Assembly (NCBI GenBank): GCA_910583525.1
Contig: CAJTXL010000007.1
Coordinates: 1-64,000, forward strand
Reading direction: 5' to 3'
Origin: an uncultured Muribaculaceae bacterium
GTDB taxonomy: Bacteria; Bacteroidota; Bacteroidia; Bacteroidales; Muribaculaceae
DNA: 64,000 bases
Shown: in pieces, positions 43,190 through 52,729 of the stretch
Layout: each line of letters opens with the position of its first letter
Numbering within the stretch: position 1 is the first letter of the stretch
Program-made: the position numbers and the translations under genes
The notes under the pieces: model-generated
What the model was told of the DNA's origin: nothing
What the model saw: only the letters and a program-made list of their open reading frames with translations
The model's database searches: none

Positions 43190-45658
43190 ATGGTTTATCC
43201 TGACAGCATAGAACATAAGACAGGCTTCGACGCGGTGCGTGAGCATATTGCCGGGCTTTGCTCTTCATCGTTGGGCAGAGATATCTGTGCACAGATGTCT
43301 TTTTCGGCAAACTTCGCAACTGTCAGACGGACACTGCGCGAGACAGCCGAGATGCTCGCCATAATATCGGCCGACAATGATTTCTCAATCGGCGGCATCC
43401 ACGACAAGCGCGCAATGCTCACGGCTCTGCGCGTGCCCGGCTCTTTTCCGGCCGAGAGCGAGCTACAGGGGCTGCGGACGTCGCTCGGAGCCATGGCAGA
43501 GATTGCGTCATTTTTCTCGAAAGTGAGAAAAGAAGAGAATGACAGGATAACCACTCCCTACCCCGAACTCGACACCCTCGCACGCGACCTCTACGCATTC
43601 CCTGCCGTGACCGCAGCCATCGACCGCATAATAGACCGTCACGGCGAGATAAAAGACAACGCATCACCCGAACTGGCCGACATACGACGCTCGATGTCGG
43701 CATGTGCCGGGAGCATAAACTCTACCATGCGGCGCGTGATAGCCAATGCCGTCAAAGAAGGATACCTCGAAGCAGACGTCACGCCGTCGGTACGCGACGG
43801 TAGACTTGTGATACCCGTCGCGCCGATGTACAAGCGCAAGATATCGGGCATCGTTCACGACGAATCGGCATCGGGCAAAACATTCTTCATCGAACCTGCC
43901 GAACTTGTAGAGGCAAACAACCGGCTGCGCGAGCTCGGCATCGAAGAGCGCCGCGAAATAGTACGCATCCTCACAGCGCTCGCCGACACCATACGACCTG
44001 ACATCGACGCACTGCTCGACGGCTTCGGACTGCTCGGCACATTCGACTTCATTCACGCAAAAGCGAAATATGCCAATATCGTAGGCGGAGCGCTGCCCCA
44101 CCTTTCCGACAAGCCCGAAATAGAGTGGTATCATGCCTGCCACCCCGTGCTGAAACTGTCTCTCGAACGGCAAGGCAAAGAGATAGTACCGCTCGACATC
44201 ACCCTCTCGCACGAAAAGCGCATCCTCGTGATATCGGGACCTAACGCCGGCGGCAAATCGGTGACGCTCAAAACCGTAGCCATCGTACAGTATATGGCAC
44301 AATGCGGCATATTGCCTCCGATGTACGACAACTCGCACTTAGGCGTGATGGACAGCATCTTCATCGACATCGGCGACGACCAGTCTATCGAAGACGACCT
44401 CTCGACCTATTCGTCGCATCTGCGGAACATGAAGTTCTTCCTCTCACACGGCGATGCCGCCACGCTTGTGCTGATTGACGAGTTCGGCGGCGGCACCGAA
44501 CCACAGATAGGCGGTGCCATCGCCCAGGCCATGCTCAAGCAATTCAACAAGCGCGGCATGTGGGGAGTGATAACGACCCATTACCACAACCTCAAACAAT
44601 TCGCCGAGGAAACGCCCGGACTTGTCAACGGCTCTATGCTTTACGACCGCCAACGCATGGAGCCCATGTTCCGGCTTGCCATAGGAAACCCCGGCAGTTC
44701 TTTCGCCATAGAAATAGCACGAAAAACGGGCATTCCTGAAGAAATCATAGCCGATGCCGGAGAAATCGTAGGCAGCGACTATGTGAACATGGACCGCTAT
44801 CTGCTCGACATCGCCCGCGACCGCCGCTATTGGGAGAACAAACGCAGCGCCATAAGGCAAAAAGAGAAGCATATCGATGACATACTCGCACGGTATGAAG
44901 AGGAGATAGAGACTTTGCGCGGAAAGCGCCGCGAAATAATAAGCGAGGCAAAAGAGCAGGCCCAACGCATACTCGACGAGAGCAATTCGGCGATAGAGCG
45001 CACCATACGCGAAATACGCACGTCGCAGGCCGAAAAAGAACGTACACAGGAAGCTCGGCGACGTTTGGAAGCAGACCGGCGCACCCTCGCCGACAAAACG
45101 GAAAAAGCCGAGCGGCATCCGCTGCTCGAACGCCGAACCCCAAAGAAAAAGACAAGGTCTGAAAACGCTCAGAAAGCTGTTGCAGAACAGCCTCTTGCGG
45201 TCGGCGACAACGTACTGCTCGACGGAGCCGGAACGGTCGGCACGATAGCGGCCATTTCGGGCAAAGACGCCACCGTAATTTTCGGACAGATGAAAACCAC
45301 CGTAAAACTCGCACGCCTCAAACGAACAATCAAAAAAGCCCAAAGCGGCGCCGTGCCGGGTGGCGTGAGTTATATTTCGACACAGACCGCCGAGGCAAAC
45401 AGAGAGCGACAGCTGGCTTTCAGCAACGAGATAGACGTAAGAGGCATGAGAACAGACGAAGCCGTGCAGGCGGTGATGTACTATATCGACGACGCAATCC
45501 AGTTCAACGCCGGACGCATCCGCATACTGCACGGCACAGGCACGGGCGCACTCAGACAATATATACGCCGCTATCTCGACACTGTAGATGCCGTGCACAG
45601 ATACCACGACGAAGACGTGCGCTTCGGGGGGCCGGGCATAACAGTTGTAGAATTCTAA
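43190..45658 (+). CDS. mutS2: MutS2 family ATPase/endonuclease
   Basis: 822 aa from the ATG at 43190; a GTG two codons upstream (43184) is possible but less likely. No mismatch-recognition domain. The core and clamp helices lead to the ATPase: Walker A ISGPNAGGKSVTLK, Walker B TLVLIDEFGGGTEP, then VITTHYHNLK. A charged coiled coil (about 530-640), a KOW-like segment (VLLDGAGTVGTIAAI) and the C-terminal Smr nuclease domain (EIDVRGMRTDEAV, RILHGTGTGALR) follow. Roles described for the family are suppression of recombination or rescue of collided ribosomes. The second would fit its neighbour smpB. Confidence 0.96.
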   Translation: MVYPDSIEHKTGFDAVREHIAGLCSSSLGRDICAQMSFSANFATVRRTLRETAEMLAIISADNDFSIGGIHDKRAMLTALRVPGSFPAESELQGLRTSLGAMAEIASFFSKVRKEENDRITTPYPELDTLARDLYAFPAVTAAIDRIIDRHGEIKDNASPELADIRRSMSACAGSINSTMRRVIANAVKEGYLEADVTPSVRDGRLVIPVAPMYKRKISGIVHDESASGKTFFIEPAELVEANNRLRELGIEERREIVRILTALADTIRPDIDALLDGFGLLGTFDFIHAKAKYANIVGGALPHLSDKPEIEWYHACHPVLKLSLERQGKEIVPLDITLSHEKRILVISGPNAGGKSVTLKTVAIVQYMAQCGILPPMYDNSHLGVMDSIFIDIGDDQSIEDDLSTYSSHLRNMKFFLSHGDAATLVLIDEFGGGTEPQIGGAIAQAMLKQFNKRGMWGVITTHYHNLKQFAEETPGLVNGSMLYDRQRMEPMFRLAIGNPGSSFAIEIARKTGIPEEIIADAGEIVGSDYVNMDRYLLDIARDRRYWENKRSAIRQKEKHIDDILARYEEEIETLRGKRREIISEAKEQAQRILDESNSAIERTIREIRTSQAEKERTQEARRRLEADRRTLADKTEKAERHPLLERRTPKKKTRSENAQKAVAEQPLAVGDNVLLDGAGTVGTIAAISGKDATVIFGQMKTTVKLARLKRTIKKAQSGAVPGGVSYISTQTAEANRERQLAFSNEIDVRGMRTDEAVQAVMYYIDDAIQFNAGRIRILHGTGTGALRQYIRRYLDTVDAVHRYHDEDVRFGGPGITVVEF

Positions 45659-45660
45659 AT

Positions 45661-46233
45661 ATGTTAGGAACATTATTTTTGACATTCGCAAAAATAGGCG
45701 CATTCACGTTCGGCGGCGGATGGGCCATGATAAGCATAATAGAACGCGAGGTGGTCGACAAACGCCATTGGCTCGACCGTCCCGAGTTCCTCGACCTTCT
45801 CGCCTTGGCACAATCGATGCCGGGCATTCTTGCCGTGAACATATCTGTGGTTGTGGGCGACAAACTGCGCGGCCTCAAAGGCGCATTGGCAGCCTCGGCA
45901 GGCACAATAATGCCTTGCTTTTTCATCATTCTGTTCATAGCCATGTTCCTGACGCCAGAGATGATTACGACCAACCCCACACTGACGGCCATCTTCAAAG
46001 GCATACGGCCTGTTGTGGTCGCACTGATATTGGCCCCGGTGTTCACCACGGCGCGTTCGGCGAAAATCGGGTGGAAGCTCGCATGGATACCTGCGGCAGT
46101 GGCACTGCTGATATGGTCGAAATGGCCTGTGGTGTCAAACCCGATACTGTATATAGTTCTCGGCGGAGCAATGGGATATTGGCTTTCTGTCGGTCGTAAA
46201 CTTCGCAAAAACAAGGAAGGAGGACAAGGATGA
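45661..46233 (+). CDS. Chromate transporter family protein, half-size, first subunit
   Basis: 190 aa with five or six membrane helices. The CHR-domain opening FAKIGAFTFGGGWAMISIIEREVVDKRHWL and the GIGSATY-equivalent LALAQSMPGILAVNIS are present. Short-chain CHR proteins act as pairs, and the next gene is the partner. The physiological substrate may be an oxyanion other than chromate. ATG lies 2 bp after the mutS2 stop; ATGA overlap with the next gene. Confidence 0.9.
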   Translation: MLGTLFLTFAKIGAFTFGGGWAMISIIEREVVDKRHWLDRPEFLDLLALAQSMPGILAVNISVVVGDKLRGLKGALAASAGTIMPCFFIILFIAMFLTPEMITTNPTLTAIFKGIRPVVVALILAPVFTTARSAKIGWKLAWIPAAVALLIWSKWPVVSNPILYIVLGGAMGYWLSVGRKLRKNKEGGQG

Positions 46234-46802
46234 CAATCTACCTTCGGCTCATCTGGAGCTATCTGAAAATAGGCTTTTTCGGTTTCGGCGGCGGCTATGC
46301 CATGCTTGCGCTGATTGAAAACGAGATTGTGACTCCGGGGTGGATTACGCAGCAGATGTTCACCGATATTGTTGCAATATCGCAGATGACCCCCGGCCCT
46401 ATAGGCATCAACTCGGCAACCTACATAGGGTATGTCGCCCCGGCGGCATCATCGCCGGCACTTTCATCGCCGGTCTACGGCATAATAGGCTCGTTGCTGT
46501 GCACCCTTGTGGTAGTGCTTCCGTCGTTCATCCTTGTGCGCTATGCCGGACATTATATATCGCGTCATCGCGAAAGCGCCGCACTCAAAGGCGTTTTCGC
46601 CGGACTCAGGCCGGTAGTAATCGGGTTGATAGCTTCGGCCGCTCTGATTCTTATGAACGGAGAGAACTTCGGCAGCACGCCCTCCGATGTAACAAAAAGC
46701 ATCATTCTCGCAACGGTAGCGCTGGGCATGACCCTTTTCACGAAAGTCCACCCTATTTTGCTGATAATAGCCGCCGGCGTAATAGGATATTTCATATTCT
46801 GA
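46230..46802 (+). CDS. Chromate transporter family protein, half-size, second subunit
   Basis: 190 aa, paralogous to the preceding protein, with LKIGFFGFGGGYAMLALIENEIV at the start and ISQMTPGPIGINSATYIGY, the canonical CHR motif (better conserved than in the first half). About six helices. Probably forms an antiparallel heterodimer with its neighbour. Confidence 0.9.
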   Translation: MTIYLRLIWSYLKIGFFGFGGGYAMLALIENEIVTPGWITQQMFTDIVAISQMTPGPIGINSATYIGYVAPAASSPALSSPVYGIIGSLLCTLVVVLPSFILVRYAGHYISRHRESAALKGVFAGLRPVVIGLIASAALILMNGENFGSTPSDVTKSIILATVALGMTLFTKVHPILLIIAAGVIGYFIF

Positions 46803-46803
46803 C

Positions 46804-48111
46804 ATGGATTACAAAGAAACCCTCGATTATCTATACGGGCAAGTGCCCATGTTCCAGAACCTCGGCGCAGGGGCATACAAACCCGGACTCGACACCACTC
46901 TCGCATTGGCGAAGCATTGGGGAGCCCCACACAAGCGGCTGCGCGCGGCCATACACGTCGGCGGCACAAACGGCAAAGGCAGCACCGCGCATACCTTGGC
47001 CGCCATACTGCAATCGGCAGGCTACAAGACGGGGCTATACACATCGCCTCACCTCGTGGATTTCAGAGAACGGATACGCATCAACGGTAAGCCTGTCGAT
47101 AAAGAGTACGTGACACGTTTCGTAAGCGATTACATGGCCGACGACTCTCTAACGGCACTTCACCCTACCTTCTTTGAGCTAAGCACCATCATGGCGCTCA
47201 GCTATTTCGCCGACGAAGATGTCGACGTGGTAGTAATAGAGGTAGGTCTCGGCGGACGGCTCGACTGCACCAACATAATAAGTCCGCTTCTGAGCATCAT
47301 CACCAACATATCGCTCGACCACACGGCATTGTTGGGGCATACCGAACCTGAAATCGCCGTCGAGAAGGCCGGCATCATAAAGCCCGGCATTCCGGCTGTG
47401 GTGGGCAATGCATCTGGCGAAGTTCGCGAGGTCTTCGCGGCAAAGGCATCGCAAGTCGGCGCTCCACTGACTTTTGCATGCGAACACGCATACTTCAGCA
47501 AAGCCGTACACACTGACGGCCACATCGAATACTCAGGCACTGCATGGGGAGCCATTGAGGCCGAACTGTGCGGAGACTGCCAAATTGAAAACACCGCCAC
47601 GGTATTGGCCGCCCTTGAAATACTGAAAGACAAATTTCCTCATATTAATCCCGACGCCGTGCGGCAGGGATTTGCATCTGTATGCGGACTGACGGGGCTT
47701 ATGGGTCGGTGGATGACCCTGCAAAGCGCACCCGTCCGCATCATCTGCGACACCGGGCACAACATCGGGGGCTGGGAATGGCTCGGCAAGACGTTGAGAG
47801 ATATTTCACAGCACGGCACCCTGCACATGGTGCTCGGTTTCGTGAACGACAAGGACATCGATGCCATCATGGCGCAGATGCCCGTCGGGGCAAGCTACCA
47901 TTTCGCCACGCCATCGGTAAAACGCGGTCGCCCGGCAGAAGAGACAGCTGCGGCTGCGGCCCAATTCGGGCTGAATGGAATATGCCACCCGACCGTAGCC
48001 GACGCCTTCGATGCCGCGAAAGCTTCGGCCGCCGACGGCGACACCATCTTTGTCGGCGGCAGCACCTTCGTTGTGGCCGATTTGCTCGAAGCAACAGCAG
48101 CGTGTAGATAG
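46804..48111 (+). CDS. folC: Dihydrofolate/folylpolyglutamate synthase
   Basis: Adds glutamate to dihydropteroate and to reduced folates. 435 aa. The Mur-ligase-like core has P-loop HVGGTNGKGSTAHTLAAIL (about 57-75), TSPHLVDFRERIRINGKPV, VVIEVGLGGRLDCTN and ISLDHTALLGHTEPEIAVEKAGIIK, all typical of FolC. The C-terminal domain begins near GLMGRWMTLQ and includes DTGHNIGGWEW. Last gene of the operon; one base after the chromate transporter stop. Confidence 0.96.
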   Translation: MDYKETLDYLYGQVPMFQNLGAGAYKPGLDTTLALAKHWGAPHKRLRAAIHVGGTNGKGSTAHTLAAILQSAGYKTGLYTSPHLVDFRERIRINGKPVDKEYVTRFVSDYMADDSLTALHPTFFELSTIMALSYFADEDVDVVVIEVGLGGRLDCTNIISPLLSIITNISLDHTALLGHTEPEIAVEKAGIIKPGIPAVVGNASGEVREVFAAKASQVGAPLTFACEHAYFSKAVHTDGHIEYSGTAWGAIEAELCGDCQIENTATVLAALEILKDKFPHINPDAVRQGFASVCGLTGLMGRWMTLQSAPVRIICDTGHNIGGWEWLGKTLRDISQHGTLHMVLGFVNDKDIDAIMAQMPVGASYHFATPSVKRGRPAEETAAAAAQFGLNGICHPTVADAFDAAKASAADGDTIFVGGSTFVVADLLEATAACR

Positions 48112-48142
48112 CGTTTTGCGACACAACGCAAAAAACGGGGTG

Positions 48143-48173
48143 TTGCGCGATTGCAAAATAATGCGTAACTTTG
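48143..48173 (+). promoter_or_regulatory. Promoter of the hpt/adk operon
   Basis: TTG (48143-48145), a 20-bp spacer, then TAACTTTG (48166-48173), 24 bp before the hpt ATG. It excludes the upstream in-frame TTG at 48171 as a start. Confidence 0.75.
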
Positions 48174-48197
48174 CATAATTTATTTTTCGCATCACCA

Positions 48198-48740
48198 ATG
48201 GAACAAGTGACTTATGAGGGCCTCACATTCCAGCCCTATATCTCCAAGAAAGAAATAGCCGCTCGCGTTGACGAGCTCGGCAAAGAAATTGTGCGTGACT
48301 GCGCCGGTAAAATGCCCCTGTTTGTGTGTGTGCTCAACGGGGCATTTCCTTTTGCCAGCGACCTGTTCCGGGCTGTCGAAAGCATCGACGCCGAAATAAC
48401 GTTCATACGCCTGCAAAGCTATCAGGGAACGGAATCGACAGGCGCCGTCAAAGAAGTGCTCGGGCTGCACGAGAACATTGAAGGCCGCACCGTGATAGTT
48501 GTCGAAGACATCGTTGACACCGGCAACACGATTTTCAGGCTCGTGAACGACCTGAAGAAACACAAGCCGGCCGACGTCAAAGTAGCGACGCTCCTTTTCA
48601 AGCCCGACGCCCTCGTAAGGCCCGTGCAACCCGACTACGTGGGTTTCAGCATCCCGACAAAATTCATCATCGGCTACGGACTCGACCTAAACGGCAAAGC
48701 ACGTAACCTGAACGACATCTACATCCTCAAAGAGGAATGA
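48198..48740 (+). CDS. hpt: Hypoxanthine phosphoribosyltransferase
   Basis: Purine salvage: joins PRPP with hypoxanthine or guanine. 180 aa from ATG 48198. The PRPP-binding loop is VIVVEDIVDTGNTIF with the paired acidic residues. The N-terminal 'GAFPFASDLFRAV' loop and the C-terminal VGFSIPTKFIIGYGLDLNGKARNL are as in the family. Followed by adk after 21 bp. Confidence 0.96.
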   Translation: MEQVTYEGLTFQPYISKKEIAARVDELGKEIVRDCAGKMPLFVCVLNGAFPFASDLFRAVESIDAEITFIRLQSYQGTESTGAVKEVLGLHENIEGRTVIVVEDIVDTGNTIFRLVNDLKKHKPADVKVATLLFKPDALVRPVQPDYVGFSIPTKFIIGYGLDLNGKARNLNDIYILKEE

Positions 48741-48761
48741 CCCCCAGCACTACAGACTGAC

Positions 48762-49343
48762 ATGAACATAGTTATTTTTGGAGCTCCGGGCAGCGGCAAA
48801 GGCACTCAGAGCGACAAACTAATAGCCGAATACGGCCTATACCACATATCAACCGGCGAGCTTCTGAGAGAGCACATAGCCCGCGGGACACATCTTGGCG
48901 AAGTTGCGGACTCCTATATATCGCGAGGTCTGCTTATTCCCGACGAGCTGATGATTGACGTGCTCTCCGACCTCTTCAAGCAGCACCCCGAGCACATAGC
49001 CAGCGGCGTGATTTTCGACGGCTTTCCCCGTACGATAGCTCAGGCCGAGGCTCTTGCGGAAATGCTGAAAGAGCACGGCACGGAAGTACATGCCGTAGTC
49101 GGTCTCGACGTCGATGAAGACGAGCTTATCAGGCGCATGCTCGACCGAGGCAAACAGAGCGGCCGCTCCGACGACAAGCTCGACACCATACGCAAACGCC
49201 TGGACGTGTACCACAAACAGACGGCGCCGCTGAAGGAGTATTATCTCAACAAGGGCTGTTTCCACAACATCGACGGAAACCGCCCGATTGATGACATCTT
49301 CAGTTCGATACGCACCGAACTGGCGCCCCACAAAGACAAATAA
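48762..49343 (+). CDS. adk: Adenylate kinase
   Basis: Interconverts AMP + ATP and 2 ADP. 193 aa, the short form without a zinc LID. The P-loop is GAPGSGKGTQ (7-16), the AMP-binding region ISTGELLREHIARGT, and FDGFPRTIAQAEAL is intact. The LID is reduced to RGKQSGRSDDKLDTIRKRL. Adjacent to hpt, as commonly found in Bacteroidetes. Confidence 0.97.
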   Translation: MNIVIFGAPGSGKGTQSDKLIAEYGLYHISTGELLREHIARGTHLGEVADSYISRGLLIPDELMIDVLSDLFKQHPEHIASGVIFDGFPRTIAQAEALAEMLKEHGTEVHAVVGLDVDEDELIRRMLDRGKQSGRSDDKLDTIRKRLDVYHKQTAPLKEYYLNKGCFHNIDGNRPIDDIFSSIRTELAPHKDK

Positions 49344-49346
49344 GAA

Positions 49347-51092
49347 ATGACCTATACCTTCGAAGAACCTTATTGCGAACCGCCGTTCGACGACCTGCTG
49401 GAGATATACCGGCACAATTTCGCCGAAAATTTCACCTTGCCGGCCCTGACCGACTACGTCACCGGCAAAACAATCAGCTACGGAGACATGGCGCGACGAA
49501 TAGCCCGCATGCACCTGTTCTTCGAACTTGCCGGTGTGCAGCCCGGCGACAAGGTGGCGCTTTTAGGCAAGAATACGCCCAACTGGGTTATAACATTCAT
49601 GGCTACCATAACCTACGGCGCCGTGATTGTGCCCATACTGCACGATTTCAATCCGGCCGACGCGCTGCACATCATCAACCATTCGGACGCAGTGCTGCTC
49701 TTTGTCAGCGAAGGCATTTTCCCTCAGCTCGACTTCGAGGCCATGCCGCAGATACGGGCCGTGGTATCGCTCGACAACCGTACGGTGATAGCCGAACGCG
49801 CCCCACAGCCGAGCGCAAGGCGTCGCAAGGGTGAGACGACACACCGCTCGATAGTAACCAATCTCACACGACAATTCCGCAAGAGGTTTCCTGCCGGATT
49901 CTCTTCGACCGACATCCGCTACAGGCATTTCGACGGCTCTTCCATCGCCGTCATCAACTACACATCGGGTACCACAGGTTTCTCGAAAGGCGTGATGCTG
50001 TCGCTTGACAATCTGCGCGGCAATGTCGTTTTCGGCATTCGCTCGAAACTGCACTACGAAGGGTCGAGAGCATTGTCTTTCTTACCTTTAGCTCATGCCT
50101 ACGGCTGCGCATTCGACATGCTTGTGCCTTTGGCGGTTGGCTCGCATGTGACACTTTTGGGCAAGACTCCGACGCCGATGGTGTTGCTCAAAGCGCTCAG
50201 GCAGGTGCGTCCGTCGCTGATTATCTGCGTGCCTTTGATTCTCGAAAAAATCTACCGCAAGGTTGTGGTGCCTCAAATCACGAAGAAGCCGATACGCTGG
50301 GTGCTTGCCGTGCCGGGGCTTGACAAAGCCGTATACAGCATGATACGCTCAAAGCTCGTCGATGCTTTCGGCGGCGCTTTCGAAGAGGTGATAGTAGGTG
50401 GCGCGGCATTGAACCACGAGGTCGAGGACTTTCTGTGCCGCATAAAATTCCCCTTCACCGTAGGATACGGCATGACAGAATGCGGCCCATTGATAAGCTA
50501 CTCGCCGTGGAGACGATTTACGACAGGTTCGGCCGGCCGTACGCTCAAAGGCATCATGGAGGCGCGGATTGCCGCTGACGATACTCTCGGGACGGCTCCT
50601 AACGGCACTCCACAAGGCGAAATACTCGTGCGTGGACTGAATGTAATGTCGGGCTACTACAAAAATCCCGACGCAACATTGGCCGCACTCGAAGAAGACG
50701 GCTGGCTGCATACCGGCGACATGGGATGGCTCGGAGCCCCCGACAGCCGCACCATCAACATACGCGGACGCTACAAGACAATGATTTTGACCGCAAACGG
50801 GCAGAACATATACCCGGAGGAAATCGAGGCCAAACTCAGCAACATGCCATATGTGAGCGAATGTCTGGTTCTCGAACGCAACGGGCGTCTTGTCGCCCTA
50901 TGTCATCCCGATGATGACGAGGTAAAACGTGACGCGCTCACCGACGAGCAGCTACAAGAAGCGATGCAGGCCAATCTCAAAAACCTCAACTCGATAGTCG
51001 CACCATATGAACAGGTGCACTCTATCGAAATCATGCCCGAGGAGTTCGAGAAAACGCCGAAACGCTCCATTCGCCGTTTCCTTTACAAATGA
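49347..51092 (+). CDS. Long-chain fatty acyl-CoA ligase (AMP-binding)
   Basis: Activates fatty acids as acyl-AMP, then acyl-CoA. 581 aa. The ATP-binding motif is INYTSGTTGFSKGVMLS, followed by LPLAHAYG, VGYGMTECGPLISYSP, LHTGDMGWLG and, near the C-terminus, GRYKTMILTANGQNIYPEEIE and a Lys in the KTPKRSIRRF tail. All catalytic elements are present. It lies 3 bp after adk and ends in a terminator. The acyl-ACP thioesterase at the left end of the window could supply its substrate. Confidence 0.93.
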   Translation: MTYTFEEPYCEPPFDDLLEIYRHNFAENFTLPALTDYVTGKTISYGDMARRIARMHLFFELAGVQPGDKVALLGKNTPNWVITFMATITYGAVIVPILHDFNPADALHIINHSDAVLLFVSEGIFPQLDFEAMPQIRAVVSLDNRTVIAERAPQPSARRRKGETTHRSIVTNLTRQFRKRFPAGFSSTDIRYRHFDGSSIAVINYTSGTTGFSKGVMLSLDNLRGNVVFGIRSKLHYEGSRALSFLPLAHAYGCAFDMLVPLAVGSHVTLLGKTPTPMVLLKALRQVRPSLIICVPLILEKIYRKVVVPQITKKPIRWVLAVPGLDKAVYSMIRSKLVDAFGGAFEEVIVGGAALNHEVEDFLCRIKFPFTVGYGMTECGPLISYSPWRRFTTGSAGRTLKGIMEARIAADDTLGTAPNGTPQGEILVRGLNVMSGYYKNPDATLAALEEDGWLHTGDMGWLGAPDSRTINIRGRYKTMILTANGQNIYPEEIEAKLSNMPYVSECLVLERNGRLVALCHPDDDEVKRDALTDEQLQEAMQANLKNLNSIVAPYEQVHSIEIMPEEFEKTPKRSIRRFLYK

Positions 51093-51110
51093 CCTTGACA
51101 AAAAATCGTT

Positions 51111-51147
51111 AAAAAGCCCGACGGCATTGGCCTGTTTGGGCTTTTTT
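51111..51147 (+). terminator. Terminator after the acyl-CoA ligase gene
   Basis: AAAAAGCCC (51111-51119) pairs with GGGCTTTTTT (51138-51147). The T tail overlaps the upstream part of the next promoter. Confidence 0.8.
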
Positions 51148-51158
51148 GCGTATTTTTG
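51127..51158 (+). promoter_or_regulatory. Promoter of the ferredoxin/dnaG/obgE run
   Basis: TTG (51127-51129), a 21-bp spacer and TATTTTTG (51151-51158), 28 bp before the start codon. The -33 lies inside the loop of the terminator hairpin. Confidence 0.65.
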
Positions 51159-51186
51159 GCATTGATTATTCGTATTTTTTCACATA

Positions 51187-52725
51187 ATGAAATCGCATTC
51201 GTTGAAATACCTTAGGCTCGTGGCCGCTGCGCTATGCTTGGCGGTAGCCATTGTATTGTTTGCAGACTTCAGCGGAACGACGGCCAGGTATTTGGCGGCA
51301 TTTGCAAAAATGCAATTCGTGCCGGCATTGCTTGCCGTCAATTTTTTGGTATTGCTTTTCCTTATTGCGCTGACCCTCATTTTCGGACGTTTATATTGCT
51401 CGGTGCTGTGCCCCTTGGGCATCACACAGGACCTTATTGCATGGTTTCGCCGTGTATTCTCGAAAAAAACCAAACGTCGCATAGGGCTTCACCGTTACCA
51501 ACAGCCGAACAAGGCATGGCGCTATGGCTTTTTAGCCCTATTCGCCATATTGTTCGTGGGCGGACTGGCGAGCCTCATACCGATGTCGTATGCCGGTCTT
51601 CTTGACCCTTACAGCATATTCGGACGCATAACGGCTCAAAGCGTCGTGCCGGCATGGCGTACGCTTGCCGATTCGGCGGCGTCTTCGTTGGCCGACAAAG
51701 GAATATATCCGTTTGCTTCCATACCGTCGGCCTACGCTGTGGTCAGCTATACAGTAAGTGCAATAGCTGTAATAAGCTTCATCGCCATCGCCGTTTTTGC
51801 ATGGCGTACAGGCCGTGGATATTGCAATACTGTCTGCCCTGTAGGAACAATTCTGGGCTTTCTGTCGCGTTTTTCGCTTCTCAAACCCGTAATCGACACC
51901 GACAAATGCAACCGTTGCGGTTCGTGCGGACGCAAATGCAAGAGCAGCTGCATCGACACCAAGAATCATGTAATCGACTATAGCCGCTGCGTGGTGTGCA
52001 TGGACTGCATAAACAACTGCTCGCAAGGGGCAATCAGCTACCGTATAGCCCGAAAAGCACAAAAAGCCGAAAAAGGCTCCGGCATTGATAAAGGCCGACG
52101 CACATTCATTATCGGCACATCGATTGCCGCAGGCACTCTCGCATCTGCCGCAGCCGGAAAGGTTACCGACGGCGGTCTGGCTCCGCTGAAACAGAAGCAG
52201 CGCCGTAAAGGCTTAATTCCGGCTGTTCCTGCCGGAGCCATAAGCCTTCAGCACTTCCGCAACCATTGCACTGCATGTCAACTGTGTGTGAGCCAATGCC
52301 CCAATGAAGTACTGAAACCCGGAATATCGCTCGACGGCTTCATGCAGCCCGTCATGACTTTTACCGACGGTTTCTGCCGCCCGGAATGCACCCGTTGCGG
52401 CCAAGTGTGCCCCACGGGAGCCATCAAACCGATAGACACCGCCGAGAAATCCTCAATCAAGACAGGCTCGGCAAAGGTAGACCTTTCTATCTGCATTTCT
52501 GCGGCATACGGGCAGAAATGCGGCAGTTGCGCACGCCATTGTCCGGCAGATGCCATCAGCATGGTGAAAGGGGAAAACGGCAATCTCAGGCCGACGGTCG
52601 ATGAAAGCCGCTGCATAGGCTGCGGAGCGTGCGAGTACCATTGTCCGTCGGGCACCGTCGGCCAGCTTAGAGCAGACCATGCGGCTATCTACGTTGACGG
52701 ATTAAGAACACATCAAACGGTCTAA
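51187..52725 (+). CDS. Membrane polyferredoxin (NapH/CcoG-like 4Fe-4S protein)
   Basis: 512 aa. Four or so membrane helices in the first 230 residues, with two CxxxCP motifs at membrane edges (CSVLCPLG, CNTVCPVG). The soluble part has many cluster motifs: CNRCGSCGRKC, CVVCMDCINNC, CTACQLCVSQC, CTRCGQVC, CGSCARHC and CIGCGACEYHC. A Tat-like stretch, RRTFIIGTSIAAGTLASAAA, sits in the middle (about 300-320), suggesting a fused or second membrane segment. Likely an electron carrier for the oxidoreductase encoded 4 bp downstream. The physiological acceptor is unknown. Confidence 0.85.
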   Translation: MKSHSLKYLRLVAAALCLAVAIVLFADFSGTTARYLAAFAKMQFVPALLAVNFLVLLFLIALTLIFGRLYCSVLCPLGITQDLIAWFRRVFSKKTKRRIGLHRYQQPNKAWRYGFLALFAILFVGGLASLIPMSYAGLLDPYSIFGRITAQSVVPAWRTLADSAASSLADKGIYPFASIPSAYAVVSYTVSAIAVISFIAIAVFAWRTGRGYCNTVCPVGTILGFLSRFSLLKPVIDTDKCNRCGSCGRKCKSSCIDTKNHVIDYSRCVVCMDCINNCSQGAISYRIARKAQKAEKGSGIDKGRRTFIIGTSIAAGTLASAAAGKVTDGGLAPLKQKQRRKGLIPAVPAGAISLQHFRNHCTACQLCVSQCPNEVLKPGISLDGFMQPVMTFTDGFCRPECTRCGQVCPTGAIKPIDTAEKSSIKTGSAKVDLSICISAAYGQKCGSCARHCPADAISMVKGENGNLRPTVDESRCIGCGACEYHCPSGTVGQLRADHAAIYVDGLRTHQTV

Positions 52726-52729
52726 GAGT

